From an uncultured Lachnospiraceae bacterium (GTDB lineage Bacteria; Bacillota; Clostridia; Lachnospirales; Lachnospiraceae), in the NCBI GenBank assembly GCA_946557105.1, contig CAMNSZ010000002.1:186001-250000 (forward strand): a DNA stretch of 64,000 nt, read 5' to 3'. The position numbers and the translations under genes are program-made. Of this stretch, positions 34,621-42,884 are shown piece after piece. Each line of letters begins with the position of its first letter. Positions within the stretch are counted from its first letter, which is position 1. Below the pieces are notes generated by a model, which was given only the letters and a program-made list of their open reading frames with translations, ran no database searches and was not told where the DNA came from.

Positions 34621-36024
34621 TTACTTTTCTTCAAGCATGGATTGCGCCGCGTCCAAAGCGACCTGCGCTGCTTTGGGCTTTGTCTGAAGCTTTGTTACAA
34701 GCACTGTCTGAATCATTTTCTTCTCCACAGTCAAGATTTTAAAATTATATCCCTGATAGTCTATATCAAAATCCTCGTCGGGCTCCGGTATCTTGTCCAT
34801 CTTAGAAATCAAAAAGCCGTTTAAGGTTTCAAACTCTTCCTTCTTAAAATGAATATCAAAGCGCTCTTCCAAATCCTCCAGAGGTGTGGTTCCCTCAATG
34901 ATATATTCATTGTTTCCCTTATCTTCAATGTATTCCCTGTCCTCGTCGTATTCATCCTGAATATTACCTACGATTTCCTCCAAAATGTCCTCCATTGCCA
35001 CAAGCCCGTCCGTCTGTCCGTACTCATCCACCACGACTACCATCTGCAGCTTTTTAGACTGCATTTCCTTGAAAAGCTCGTCTATATTCCTTGTCTGAGG
35101 CACAAAGCTGGGCTCCCTGAGCAGCCCCTTTATGTTTTTGATTGCAGCGTTGCTGTTCTTATGCTCCACTTGATAACGCATAGCGTCCTTAAGATGCAGT
35201 ATTCCGATTATATGATCAATATTTTCTTCAAAAACAGGATAACGGCTGTTTTTGCCCGCCAGCATAAACGCAATAGCGTCCTTAAGCCCCGTTTCACCGT
35301 CGATGGCTACCACATTTTTGCGATGGGTCATTATATCCTGAGCTTCCTTGTCACCCAGTTCAAAAATATTGGAAATCATCTGCGCCTCACTCTCCTGAAT
35401 AAGGCCCTGCTCATGGCCCTCGTAGACCATGCTCATCAGCTCTTCCTCCGTGATGTCATTTACCGCCTCGCCGCCCCGCACGCCAAAAAGGAACAATATT
35501 CCGTTAGCGCTTGCCGTCACAAGCCCGGTCAGCGGCTTTAACAGCCCAATGACAAACGCTACGGGCGTAATGCAAAAATATGCCCATTTATCCGGCACTC
35601 TGGACGCTATTTTCTTTGGCAGAAAAACACCAAAGGTCAACAATATGTACAGAAGCGCCAACATGGCAAAAACGGCGGAGACGGCTATTATTGCCATGGC
35701 TGGAATACCGTTGAGGTTCAGATTCTCCTGTGTCAATTCATTCAGTCCGTTACTTATTCCCTGCAGCCAAAGCATAAAATATACCGCGCCTACAATCACA
35801 TTAATCATAGTCACAATCAACTGAACCGTATTCACATATTCAGCAGGGTTACTGATAATCTTATACAAGCGCAGGGATTTTTTATCCTTTTCCTCCTCGG
35901 CGCGCCGCTCTACCTCTTTTCCGTTCAGACTACTGATTGCCGCCCCGAAGCCGTAGAAAAACATGTCAATCAGCAATAAAACCACAAAACAAATAATACT
36001 GGCAGTAGGCCCACTGTCATCCAT
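34621..36024 (-). CDS. CNNM/CorC (hemolysin-C) family membrane protein with CBS domains
   Basis: 467 residues: an N-terminal DUF21 (CNNM) membrane domain with about four helices (1-185), two CBS domains (about 205-335, containing MTHRKNVVAIDG and VVVVDEYGQTDGLVAMEDIL), and a C-terminal CorC_HlyC domain. Family members are linked to Mg2+/Co2+ export or homeostasis. The old 'hemolysin' name should not be taken as toxicity. GAGAGG precedes the ATG at 36022-36024, with 124 bases to mazF upstream that show no clear feature. Confidence 0.92.
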   Translation of the reverse strand: MDDSGPTASIICFVVLLLIDMFFYGFGAAISSLNGKEVERRAEEEKDKKSLRLYKIISNPAEYVNTVQLIVTMINVIVGAVYFMLWLQGISNGLNELTQENLNLNGIPAMAIIAVSAVFAMLALLYILLTFGVFLPKKIASRVPDKWAYFCITPVAFVIGLLKPLTGLVTASANGILFLFGVRGGEAVNDITEEELMSMVYEGHEQGLIQESEAQMISNIFELGDKEAQDIMTHRKNVVAIDGETGLKDAIAFMLAGKNSRYPVFEENIDHIIGILHLKDAMRYQVEHKNSNAAIKNIKGLLREPSFVPQTRNIDELFKEMQSKKLQMVVVVDEYGQTDGLVAMEDILEEIVGNIQDEYDEDREYIEDKGNNEYIIEGTTPLEDLEERFDIHFKKEEFETLNGFLISKMDKIPEPDEDFDIDYQGYNFKILTVEKKMIQTVLVTKLQTKPKAAQVALDAAQSMLEEK

Positions 36025-36148
36025 TCAAATAGTACCTCTCTTTCAACGTCTTACGTCTTTTTTACCTAAATTAACCATAAATATATCATTTATACAAACT
36101 TTCGTCAAGCAGTCTGCCAGTTTCACCGAAACATGTTACAATACTTCC

Positions 36149-36490
36149 TTATGTATCCAGTTCCAGACTGATCATCAGCGCTTTATTGACCTTTTTCATA
36201 ATTTCTCCCTCCAAATGACACACCTTATCCTTCAAACGTTTTTTGTCTATTGTCCGGAGCTGCTCCAAAAGCACTACCGAATCCTTATCCATATCGTATA
36301 ACTCCGCATTCAATTCTATATGGGTAGGCAGCTTTGCCTTATTCATCTTCGACGTGATTGCAGCGCAGATAACCGTCGGGCTGTGTCTGTTGCCCACGTC
36401 ATTCTGGACAATCAGCACCGGGCGGATACCGCCCTGCTCGGAACCGATGACCGGTCGTAAATCTGCATAATATACATCTCCTCTTCTCAT
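36149..36490 (-). CDS. mazF: MazF/PemK-type mRNA endoribonuclease toxin
   Basis: A 113-residue MazF-fold protein with [20 protein letters not shown] at the start, the catalytic arginine R23 ([11 protein letters not shown]) and threonine T46 (AAITS), and [13 protein letters not shown] in the second half. Relatives such as EndoA of Bacillus cut mRNA at short motifs. GGAGG precedes the ATG. It follows alr, as ndoA does in Bacillus, but only 85 bases separate alr and mazF, so no MazE/NdoAI-type antitoxin (about 80-95 residues) can lie between. The only frame there is an 8-codon one. Confidence 0.93.
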   Translation of the reverse strand: MRRGDVYYADLRPVIGSEQGGIRPVLIVQNDVGNRHSPTVICAAITSKMNKAKLPTHIELNAELYDMDKDSVVLLEQLRTIDKKRLKDKVCHLEGEIMKKVNKALMISLELDT

Positions 36491-36575
36491 TTTCCCTCCA
36501 TGATAATCTCCATTTTTGGAGCGTTTACAATTCTATGGATAGTATTACCTTTTTATCCGGAGGTATTCAATTTAC

Positions 36576-37763
36576 TTATTCATAATCCGAAAAATAATCC
36601 TTCACGTAGACAATCTGTCCATCCTTAACATACACTCTGGGGATACGCTTTCCCAAGTCGCACACAAGCTCATAGTTGAATCGGCCCGAAAGCTCCCCGA
36701 GACGCTCGGCACTCAGCCGCTCATGATCCGCCTCCCCGAGAAGCGTTACCCTGTCCCCTTCCTTCGCCTCGGGGATTTCACTCACGTCAACCATAAACTG
36801 ATCCATGCACACTCTTCCGAGAATCGCCGCTTTTTTACCATGTATCAGTATGTAACCTTTATTTGACAGGGAGCGGGGATATCCGTCTCCGTAGCCCACG
36901 GGGATAGTTGCCACCCGCATATCCTCCGCCGCGGTATAAGTGCCGCCGTAGCTGACGCTTTGACCCTTTTTAAGGGTTTTTATGTATACAATATGACTAT
37001 ATAGGGATAGCGCCGGACGTAAAGGCACCCTGTCTCTGTCCACCTCACTTGAGGGATACAGCCCGTACAGGGTAATACCTGCCCTTACCGCATCCATATT
37101 AGCCTCGGGCAGCTCGAGTATACCCGCGCTGTTGGAACAATGCTTTACCGGAATGGTAAAGCCAACGGCTTCTTCCGCTTTCCTGACAAAATCCACGAAC
37201 ATAGACAGCTGTCTTTTGGCATTTGCTTTATCTCTCTCATCCGCCCTTGCAAAATGGGTAAAAATGCCTTCTATCTCAATACCTCTTTGCTCCTTAAGCC
37301 TCCTCACAAAGGCAATCCCTTCATCGTCGGGCGAGATTCCAATCCTGCCCATTCCCGTATCCACCTTCACATGAACCTTGACCGCCTTGCCGGTCCTTTT
37401 TGCCGCATCCGAAAGCTCTTCAATAGAATCCTCCCTGAAAACCGCCGGACGTATTTCCTCTTCTGCAAGCAATTCATAGCAATACGGAAAAGTATAGCCC
37501 AGAACCAAAACGGGCTTTTTCACCCCTGCCATCCGCAATATATGCGCCTCCTCCGCCGTCGCCACTGCAAAACCGAACATAAAATCAAGGGGCTCCAAGA
37601 CATGCGCTATAGGTACACAGCCATGACCGTACCCGTCCGTCTTGACCACGCCTATCATCTGCGTATGTCCGGCGATGTTCGCTTTCATATTCTTCATATT
37701 TTCCGTAATGGCATCCAAATCCACCTGCGCATAAACTCTCTTGCATGAATTAGGCTTCTCCAT
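36576..37763 (-). CDS. alr: Alanine racemase
   Basis: A PLP enzyme interconverting L- and D-alanine for peptidoglycan. 395 residues; the PLP lysine is K41 in GVVKTDGYGHG (most family members read KANAYGHG), and the second-base tyrosine sits in the SYGGTYTA segment. It starts 5 bases after the NAD(P)HX repair gene and is followed by mazF, an arrangement shared with Bacillus (nnr-alr-ndoA). Confidence 0.96.
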   Translation of the reverse strand: MEKPNSCKRVYAQVDLDAITENMKNMKANIAGHTQMIGVVKTDGYGHGCVPIAHVLEPLDFMFGFAVATAEEAHILRMAGVKKPVLVLGYTFPYCYELLAEEEIRPAVFREDSIEELSDAAKRTGKAVKVHVKVDTGMGRIGISPDDEGIAFVRRLKEQRGIEIEGIFTHFARADERDKANAKRQLSMFVDFVRKAEEAVGFTIPVKHCSNSAGILELPEANMDAVRAGITLYGLYPSSEVDRDRVPLRPALSLYSHIVYIKTLKKGQSVSYGGTYTAAEDMRVATIPVGYGDGYPRSLSNKGYILIHGKKAAILGRVCMDQFMVDVSEIPEAKEGDRVTLLGEADHERLSAERLGELSGRFNYELVCDLGKRIPRVYVKDGQIVYVKDYFSDYE

Positions 37764-37768
37764 GTGAT

Positions 37769-39259
37769 TTATCCCTTCTTTCCTAAGTGCTTAACAATAT
37801 CTCCTGCCATGCAGGCATGCTCTCCGAGAGCCTCCGAAGCCTTATCCCCCGCCCATGCATGGAGATATACTCCCAAAACCGCGGCTTCAAATGCTCTTGC
37901 TCCCTGTGCCAGCAAGCCTGCTATAATACCTGTCAGCACGTCGCCGCTTCCAGCCGTCGCCATACCGCTGTTTCCCCTAAGATTTACGCATGTGGGAACG
38001 TTTTCTCCGCAAATAAAGGTCCTCGCATCCTTTGCCGCCACAATGCAGTGAAGCCTGCCTGCAAGCTCCTTTCCGAAACCGGGCAAATCCGCCTTCAGCT
38101 CGTCGACCGTTTTCTTAGACAGTCTTGCAAGCTCTCCTACATGAGGCGTCAAAATAATACTCCTGCAAAGGGCGCCCTGAGCAGACAGCCTCTCCGAAAG
38201 GAGCTTGCTTTTCGCCAACAGATTCAAGCCGTCCGCATCAATTAACAAGGGAAGCCTGCCCTCGGAAATCACCCTGTCAAGACATTCCAAAGCCTCCTCA
38301 TCCTGCGAAAGACCCGGACCTATGGCAATCACATCCGCCCAACTAAGGCTCGCCTCTAAGTCCTCGAGTGTTCCAAACAGAGCCTCCGGTACGGCCTGCT
38401 GCAAAATGACGCGATTTTCCAAAGGAGATATCACTTTCACCATACCGGCTCCGGCTTTATATGCACCTTGCGCCGCTAATACGGCCGCCCCCGCAATCTT
38501 TTTGCTTCCGGCAACCAAAAGCACTTTTCCGAAGCTGCCCTTATTGCCGTCTCTGCGCCGGCTAGGCAGCAGCTTATACGGCTCCTCGTCATAGTAAAAC
38601 ATTTGAGGCTCCCATCCTAGAAATGCCCTTTCTCCGATACCGATATCTCCCGTTATCACCTCTCCCGTATATTCGCAGCCCGGAAAAAATCTTAAGCCTC
38701 TCTTCTCAAAGGCAAAGGTTACGGTCATATCCGCCCTTACGGCACAGCCCAGCACCTTTCCGGTATCGGCACAGATGCCGCTTGGTACGTCCAGCGCCAG
38801 CTTAAAGCCCGAAGCCCTGTTAAAATACTCTACAGCCTCCCTGAAGGCTCCTTCGATATCTCTGGACAACCCTACGCCGAATAATGCATCCACCAGAATA
38901 TTATATTCCTCTCTCATTGGTTTGCTGCTTATCCTCAGAGGATAATTTCGTAAAATATTTTTCTGGCATTTCCACTGTTGCGTTGCACCTGTCTCATCAC
39001 CCACACACCAGACGTCCACCCTGCATCCCGCCTCGCGCAAAAGCCTTGCAAGCGCCAGCCCGTCTCCCCCGTTATTTCCCATCCCTGCAAGCACCAGCAC
39101 TGTGCGCCGCTCTAGTGTCTCCGGAAAAAAATACTGCTCCAGCGCTCTAAACGCCGTAAGCGCCGCCCGCTCCATCAACACCATTCCCGGAATCCCTATT
39201 TTTTCAATTGTGTTTTCGTCATAGCGTTTCATTTCCTCCGCCGTCACCAAATATTTCAT
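37769..39259 (-). CDS. nnr: Bifunctional NAD(P)HX epimerase / ADP-dependent dehydratase
   Basis: This enzyme repairs hydrated NADH and NADPH. Residues about 1-210 form the YjeF_N epimerase domain (VLAGMGNNGGDGLALAR), and about 220-495 the ribokinase-like dehydratase domain (GKVLLVAGSKKIAGAA; GNSGMATAGSGDVLTGIIAGLL). Total 496 residues is usual. The start is uncertain: ATG 39257-39259 begins MKYLVTAEEMK and has a GGGA in reach; an in-frame ATG four codons upstream lacks a site. It is translationally close to alr (5-base gap). Confidence 0.93.
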   Translation of the reverse strand: MKYLVTAEEMKRYDENTIEKIGIPGMVLMERAALTAFRALEQYFFPETLERRTVLVLAGMGNNGGDGLALARLLREAGCRVDVWCVGDETGATQQWKCQKNILRNYPLRISSKPMREEYNILVDALFGVGLSRDIEGAFREAVEYFNRASGFKLALDVPSGICADTGKVLGCAVRADMTVTFAFEKRGLRFFPGCEYTGEVITGDIGIGERAFLGWEPQMFYYDEEPYKLLPSRRRDGNKGSFGKVLLVAGSKKIAGAAVLAAQGAYKAGAGMVKVISPLENRVILQQAVPEALFGTLEDLEASLSWADVIAIGPGLSQDEEALECLDRVISEGRLPLLIDADGLNLLAKSKLLSERLSAQGALCRSIILTPHVGELARLSKKTVDELKADLPGFGKELAGRLHCIVAAKDARTFICGENVPTCVNLRGNSGMATAGSGDVLTGIIAGLLAQGARAFEAAVLGVYLHAWAGDKASEALGEHACMAGDIVKHLGKKG

Positions 39260-39383
39260 TTTTATTCCCATCTACGCGCTGCGGCGCGCACTCAAAGCAA
39301 TAGCTGAATACACATTTTTATTCAACCCTCTTCTCCCGTCCGGGTGCTTTTACGAAAATCACCGATATTATCGACACAATCCA

Positions 39384-39410
39384 AAAAGGGCTGCAACGGC
39401 AAGCCCTTTT
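39384..39410 (-). terminator. Intrinsic terminator after the coiled-coil gene
   Basis: Arms 39384-39392 and 39402-39410 (AAAAGGGCT / AGCCCTTTT), with TTGG following on the minus strand. It lies 9 bases beyond the stop at 39419 and separates the rex/coiled-coil unit from the nnr-alr-mazF unit. Confidence 0.75.
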
Positions 39411-39418
39411 ATCGTAAT

Positions 39419-40075
39419 TTATTGCTTTTCTTCCTGCTTTTCTTTCAGTGGGATTTTCGGACGCTGCTCCTCGGGATTATATTTCATATCAAACAAATTA
39501 ACCACATCAGCGCCGAAAATATCATGCATGTAGGAGTAAATTTCGTGATTCTTCTGCTCCATTTCCTGCTTGTGGATAAGTCTCTTTTTCAATTCGATAC
39601 GTATCTGGGTCACCCACTTTGCCGTATCATTGATAGCCTGAGTATTTTCCTGCATTTCGTCATAGCAGTATTCCATTGTCATAAGCATAAGCTTGAAATT
39701 AATTTTTTCGATTTCCCGGGGCAAGTCTAAAAGCTCATCCTTATAACTGTCAATTTTCTCATTGCATTCTTCTATCAACCGCTTGTTATCGTCGATTTTC
39801 TTCTTTACGCCGGCGCTCTGACTGCTATCATCCATCATAGACACAATTTCCTGCATCAGCTTTTTTTTCAGCTTCTTGATATCCTTGACTTCCGTATTCA
39901 GCTTTCCCTGCCGCTTTAAAAGAATATTCAGCTGCTCCTCCCACTCTTTTACCGTCTCTCTCTCAAGCTCTCCCAAAAGTCTGTACCACTTATTATCCAA
40001 GGTCAGCACCGGGATTTTTTTATCCTGAAGCGCACTCACAAACAGCTCTTTCTTTTTATCACCACTATTACCCAT
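39419..40075 (-). CDS. Coiled-coil protein of unknown function
   Basis: A 218-residue, highly charged cytoplasmic protein, almost entirely helical. Long heptad-like stretches run from about 35 to 120 (LNILLKRQGKLNTEVKDIKK, then KKKIDDNKRLIEECNEK) and again from 125 to 180. No catalytic motif is visible. It starts 59 bases after rex on the same strand and ends at a terminator, so it is likely a rex operon partner. I do not recognise the family. Confidence 0.75.
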   Translation of the reverse strand: MGNSGDKKKELFVSALQDKKIPVLTLDNKWYRLLGELERETVKEWEEQLNILLKRQGKLNTEVKDIKKLKKKLMQEIVSMMDDSSQSAGVKKKIDDNKRLIEECNEKIDSYKDELLDLPREIEKINFKLMLMTMEYCYDEMQENTQAINDTAKWVTQIRIELKKRLIHKQEMEQKNHEIYSYMHDIFGADVVNLFDMKYNPEEQRPKIPLKEKQEEKQ

Positions 40076-40134
40076 TCCCCACGGTCACCTCATTTCCTCC
40101 TGCAACGGAATAAAATATTTGAAATTCACTGAAA

Positions 40135-40782
40135 TTATTCCGTACCGGTCTCATGCATATAACGGTTAATATTATAGGAAAGCTTCATCAGACTGTCCGA
40201 AAGATGCACATTCTCCACCTGTATGCCCTCCGGCAAATTTAAATCCACATGGGCAAAATTCCAAATTGCCCGAATTCCGTTCTGAGCCAGCTTCTCCGCT
40301 ACTTCCTCCGCGCTTGCCTTAGGGATTGTCAGCACTGCTATATCAATGTCATTCTCTCTCACAAAACTCTCCAGCCGCTCCAATGGCATTATCCTGACGC
40401 CGCGCACGTCCTCACCAATCAGCTCCGGGTTTTTATCGAACATTCCTTTAAAAATAAAGCCTCTCCTCTCAAAATTCATATAATTCCCAAGAGCCCTGCC
40501 CAGATTACCCGCGCCTACTATTATAAAGTTGTGCTTCTTATCCAGCCCTAAAATCCTGCCTATTTCCTTATATAAAAACTCTACATTATAGCCATAGCCC
40601 TGCTGTCCAAAGCCTCCGAAATTATTAAAATCCTGACGGATCTGGGAGGCGGTCACCTTCATCAGCTCACTTAATTCCTGTGAGGACACTCTCTCCACAC
40701 CCTCATCCTTCAACTCGCCTAAATATCTAAAATATCTGGGCAGGCGACCAATGACAGCCTGTGATATTTCTTTTTCTTCCAC
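40135..40782 (-). CDS. rex: Redox-sensing transcriptional repressor Rex
   Basis: A 215-residue dimeric repressor that senses the NADH/NAD+ ratio and controls fermentation genes. It has an N-terminal winged helix (SSQELSELMKVTASQIRQDF) and a Rossmann domain with GAGNLG at 90-95. Translation starts at GTG 40780-40782, with GGAGG 9 bases upstream; the longer open frame has no site and extends into the leader. The promoter at 40827-40855 is near consensus. Its targets are not visible here; I find no clear Rex box (TTGTTAA-N4-TTAACAA type) in its own promoter. Confidence 0.95.
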   Translation of the reverse strand: MEEKEISQAVIGRLPRYFRYLGELKDEGVERVSSQELSELMKVTASQIRQDFNNFGGFGQQGYGYNVEFLYKEIGRILGLDKKHNFIIVGAGNLGRALGNYMNFERRGFIFKGMFDKNPELIGEDVRGVRIMPLERLESFVRENDIDIAVLTIPKASAEEVAEKLAQNGIRAIWNFAHVDLNLPEGIQVENVHLSDSLMKLSYNINRYMHETGTE

Positions 40783-40826
40783 GGGGGGATACCTCCAATT
40801 TATTATCAAACCAAAACGCTATGTTT

Positions 40827-40855
40827 ATTATAGTCGAATGTTAAAAACGTGTCAA
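40827..40855 (-). promoter_or_regulatory. rex promoter (perfect -35 and -10)
   Basis: On the minus strand: -35 TTGACA (40850-40855), 17-base spacer, -10 TATAAT (40827-40832), about 45 bases before the GTG start. It is back to back with the plus-strand promoter of the ABC-F gene; the two -35 boxes form the inverted repeat TGTCAAT-GA-ATTGACA. Confidence 0.85.
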
Positions 40856-40859
40856 TGAA

Positions 40860-40888
40860 TTGACAGGATAATTTGCGCAGGGTAAAAT
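40860..40888 (+). promoter_or_regulatory. Promoter of the ABC-F gene
   Basis: -35 TTGACA (40860-40865), 17-base spacer, -10 TAAAAT (40883-40888), 38 bases before the ATG. Divergent from the rex promoter, with only 4 bases between the two -35 boxes, so RNA polymerase or a regulator at one must affect the other. Confidence 0.8.
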
Positions 40889-40926
40889 GTAGTGAGTGAA
40901 TTACGCGCTCGGTCTGGAGGATTACA

Positions 40927-42858
40927 ATGATACTATCTTGTCAAAATATATCAAAGTCATTTGCGGAAAACATAGTGCTGCAAAATATCAGCTTTCATAT
41001 AGAGGATTACGAAAAGGCTGCCATTGTAGGTATCAACGGCGCAGGAAAAACCACCCTGCTTCGCATTATAGTTGGGGAAATGCAGGCGGATTCGGGGCTT
41101 GTAACCCTCTCTAGGGATAAATCTATGGGTTATCTCGCGCAAAATGGCGCCGTGGACACAAATCACAGCATCTACGAGGAGCTTCTTTCCGTAAAACAGG
41201 AGCTGATTGATTTAGAGCTTCACATGCGCGCCTGTGAGGAAGATATGAAGCATGCAAAGGGCGCGGAGCTGGAACTCTTGATGAATAAGTACTCTTCCCT
41301 CACTCATGCCTTTGAAACAGGCGGCGGCTATGCCTATAAAAGCGAAATTACCGGGGTCTTGAAGGGCTTAGGCTTTGAGGAGAAGGAGTTTTCCAAAAAG
41401 GTTCTAACCCTATCCGGCGGTCAAAAGACACGTGTTGCACTGGGCAGGCTTCTACTGCAAAAGCCCGACTTGATTATACTGGATGAGCCGACCAATCATT
41501 TGGACATGAATTCCATCTCCTGGCTGGAAACCTACCTCCTCAACTATAAAGGAGCCGTTATCATCGTCTCCCACGACCGCTATTTTTTAAACCGTATAGC
41601 TACCAAGGTTATTGAAATAGACCAAAGTAAGGCGACCACCTTTATAGGAAATTATTCCGATTATGCGGTGAAAAAGGAACAGCTGCGCGTTGCGGCGTTG
41701 AATGCCTATCTCAACCAGCAGCGTGAGATAAAGCATCAGGAGGAAGTCATTGAAAAGCTCCGCTCCTTCAACCGTGAAAAATCCGTAAGACGCGCGGAAA
41801 GCCGTGTAAAAATGCTGGAAAAAATAGAGGTTTTGGAGAAGCCCACAGAAGCAAGAACGGATATGAAGCTTTCACTTTCCCCTTATAGGCCAAGCGGCAA
41901 CGATGTATTAAGCGTGGAATGCTTATGCAAATCCTTCGGCTCACTGCTCCTCTTTGAAAATGTAAGCTTTGAGATAAAACGCGGGGAGCATGTGGCCATT
42001 ATCGGAGACAACGGTACCGGCAAAACTACTCTCCTAAAAATATTAAACGGGCTTATATCTGCCGACGGCGGTTCCTTTAAGCTGGGAACAAATGTGGAAA
42101 TCGGTTATTACGATCAGGAACACCATGTACTCCATGATGGGAAAACTCTGTTTGAAGAAATTTCAGATGACTACCCCTATCTTACCAACACACAGATACG
42201 AAGTGTGCTGGCCGCCTTTTTATTTACAGGCGATGACGTATTCAAGCATATTTCCGATTTAAGCGGCGGTGAGCGGGGGCGCGTCTGCCTTGCAAAGCTT
42301 ATGCTGGGAAATGCCAATTTCTTGATTTTAGACGAGCCTACCAACCATCTGGACATCCTGTCAAAGGAAATTTTGGAGGATGCGCTGAACAAGTACGAGG
42401 GTACTGTCCTCTATGTATCCCACGACCGCTATTTTATCAACAAAACCGCTCATCGCATATTGGATTTAACGGCGCACCGTTTTGTAAATTATATCGGAAA
42501 TTACGATTATTATCTGGAAAAACACGATACCCAGATGGCGGCTGTCACGGTACAATCGCCTGAAGCTGCCTTAAACACGAATCACTGCAGAAATACCGAT
42601 GCCCCTACCGATTCCAAACAGGATTGGAAGGCGCAGAAGGAGGCACAGGCAAGGCTGCGCAAGAAGGAAAACGACTTAAAACGCTGCGAAGAAAAAATTT
42701 CCGCCCTTGAGCTGCGCCTTTCGGAGCTTGACGCCATAATGTCGGACCCTGCCGTCGGCACTCAGGCTGCCAAGCTTCAGGAGCTGGCAAAGGAGCATTC
42801 GGATATCAGTGCAAGCTTAGAAACTTTATACGAAGAATGGGAAGCACTGGCGGAATAA
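40927..42858 (+). CDS. ABC-F family ribosome-associated ATPase
   Basis: A 643-residue soluble protein with two ABC ATPase domains and no membrane segment. Walker A motifs are GINGAGKT (35-42) and GDNGTGKT (about 353-360); the signatures are LSGGQKTRVALG and LSGGERGRVCLA; both Walker B motifs read ILDEPTNHLD. The inter-domain linker (about 235-315) carries the basic helical region of ABC-F proteins, and a C-terminal coiled coil (about 565-640) resembles Uup/YdiF. ABC-F proteins act in the ribosomal E site on stalled or difficult translation, some giving antibiotic resistance; nothing here singles out a resistance subtype. GGAGG precedes the ATG. It is the only clear plus-strand gene in the window. 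Confidence 0.93.
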   Translation: MILSCQNISKSFAENIVLQNISFHIEDYEKAAIVGINGAGKTTLLRIIVGEMQADSGLVTLSRDKSMGYLAQNGAVDTNHSIYEELLSVKQELIDLELHMRACEEDMKHAKGAELELLMNKYSSLTHAFETGGGYAYKSEITGVLKGLGFEEKEFSKKVLTLSGGQKTRVALGRLLLQKPDLIILDEPTNHLDMNSISWLETYLLNYKGAVIIVSHDRYFLNRIATKVIEIDQSKATTFIGNYSDYAVKKEQLRVAALNAYLNQQREIKHQEEVIEKLRSFNREKSVRRAESRVKMLEKIEVLEKPTEARTDMKLSLSPYRPSGNDVLSVECLCKSFGSLLLFENVSFEIKRGEHVAIIGDNGTGKTTLLKILNGLISADGGSFKLGTNVEIGYYDQEHHVLHDGKTLFEEISDDYPYLTNTQIRSVLAAFLFTGDDVFKHISDLSGGERGRVCLAKLMLGNANFLILDEPTNHLDILSKEILEDALNKYEGTVLYVSHDRYFINKTAHRILDLTAHRFVNYIGNYDYYLEKHDTQMAAVTVQSPEAALNTNHCRNTDAPTDSKQDWKAQKEAQARLRKKENDLKRCEEKISALELRLSELDAIMSDPAVGTQAAKLQELAKEHSDISASLETLYEEWEALAE

Positions 42859-42878
42859 ACTACCGCCTGCTTCCCATT
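42836..42878. terminator. Bidirectional terminator shared by convergent genes
   Basis: A long two-part stem, 42836-42846 with 42868-42878 and 42849-42853 with 42863-42867, and a 9-base loop containing the TAA of the ABC-F gene (42856-42858). The plus side is followed by a T-rich tract. The left arm is coding sequence (last codons of the ABC-F gene). The convergent lipoprotein gene stops 6 bases beyond, at 42885. Confidence 0.75.
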
Positions 42879-42884
42879 TTCTCT

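Noticed and set aside
36491..36575. Hidden antitoxin between alr and mazF
   Set aside because: Only an 8-codon frame starts there; 85 bases cannot encode a MazE-type protein.
40809..40926. Rex self-regulatory operator in the rex/ABC-F intergenic region
   Set aside because: The inverted repeat TGTCAAT-GA-ATTGACA is explained by two -35 boxes and does not match the known Rex box.
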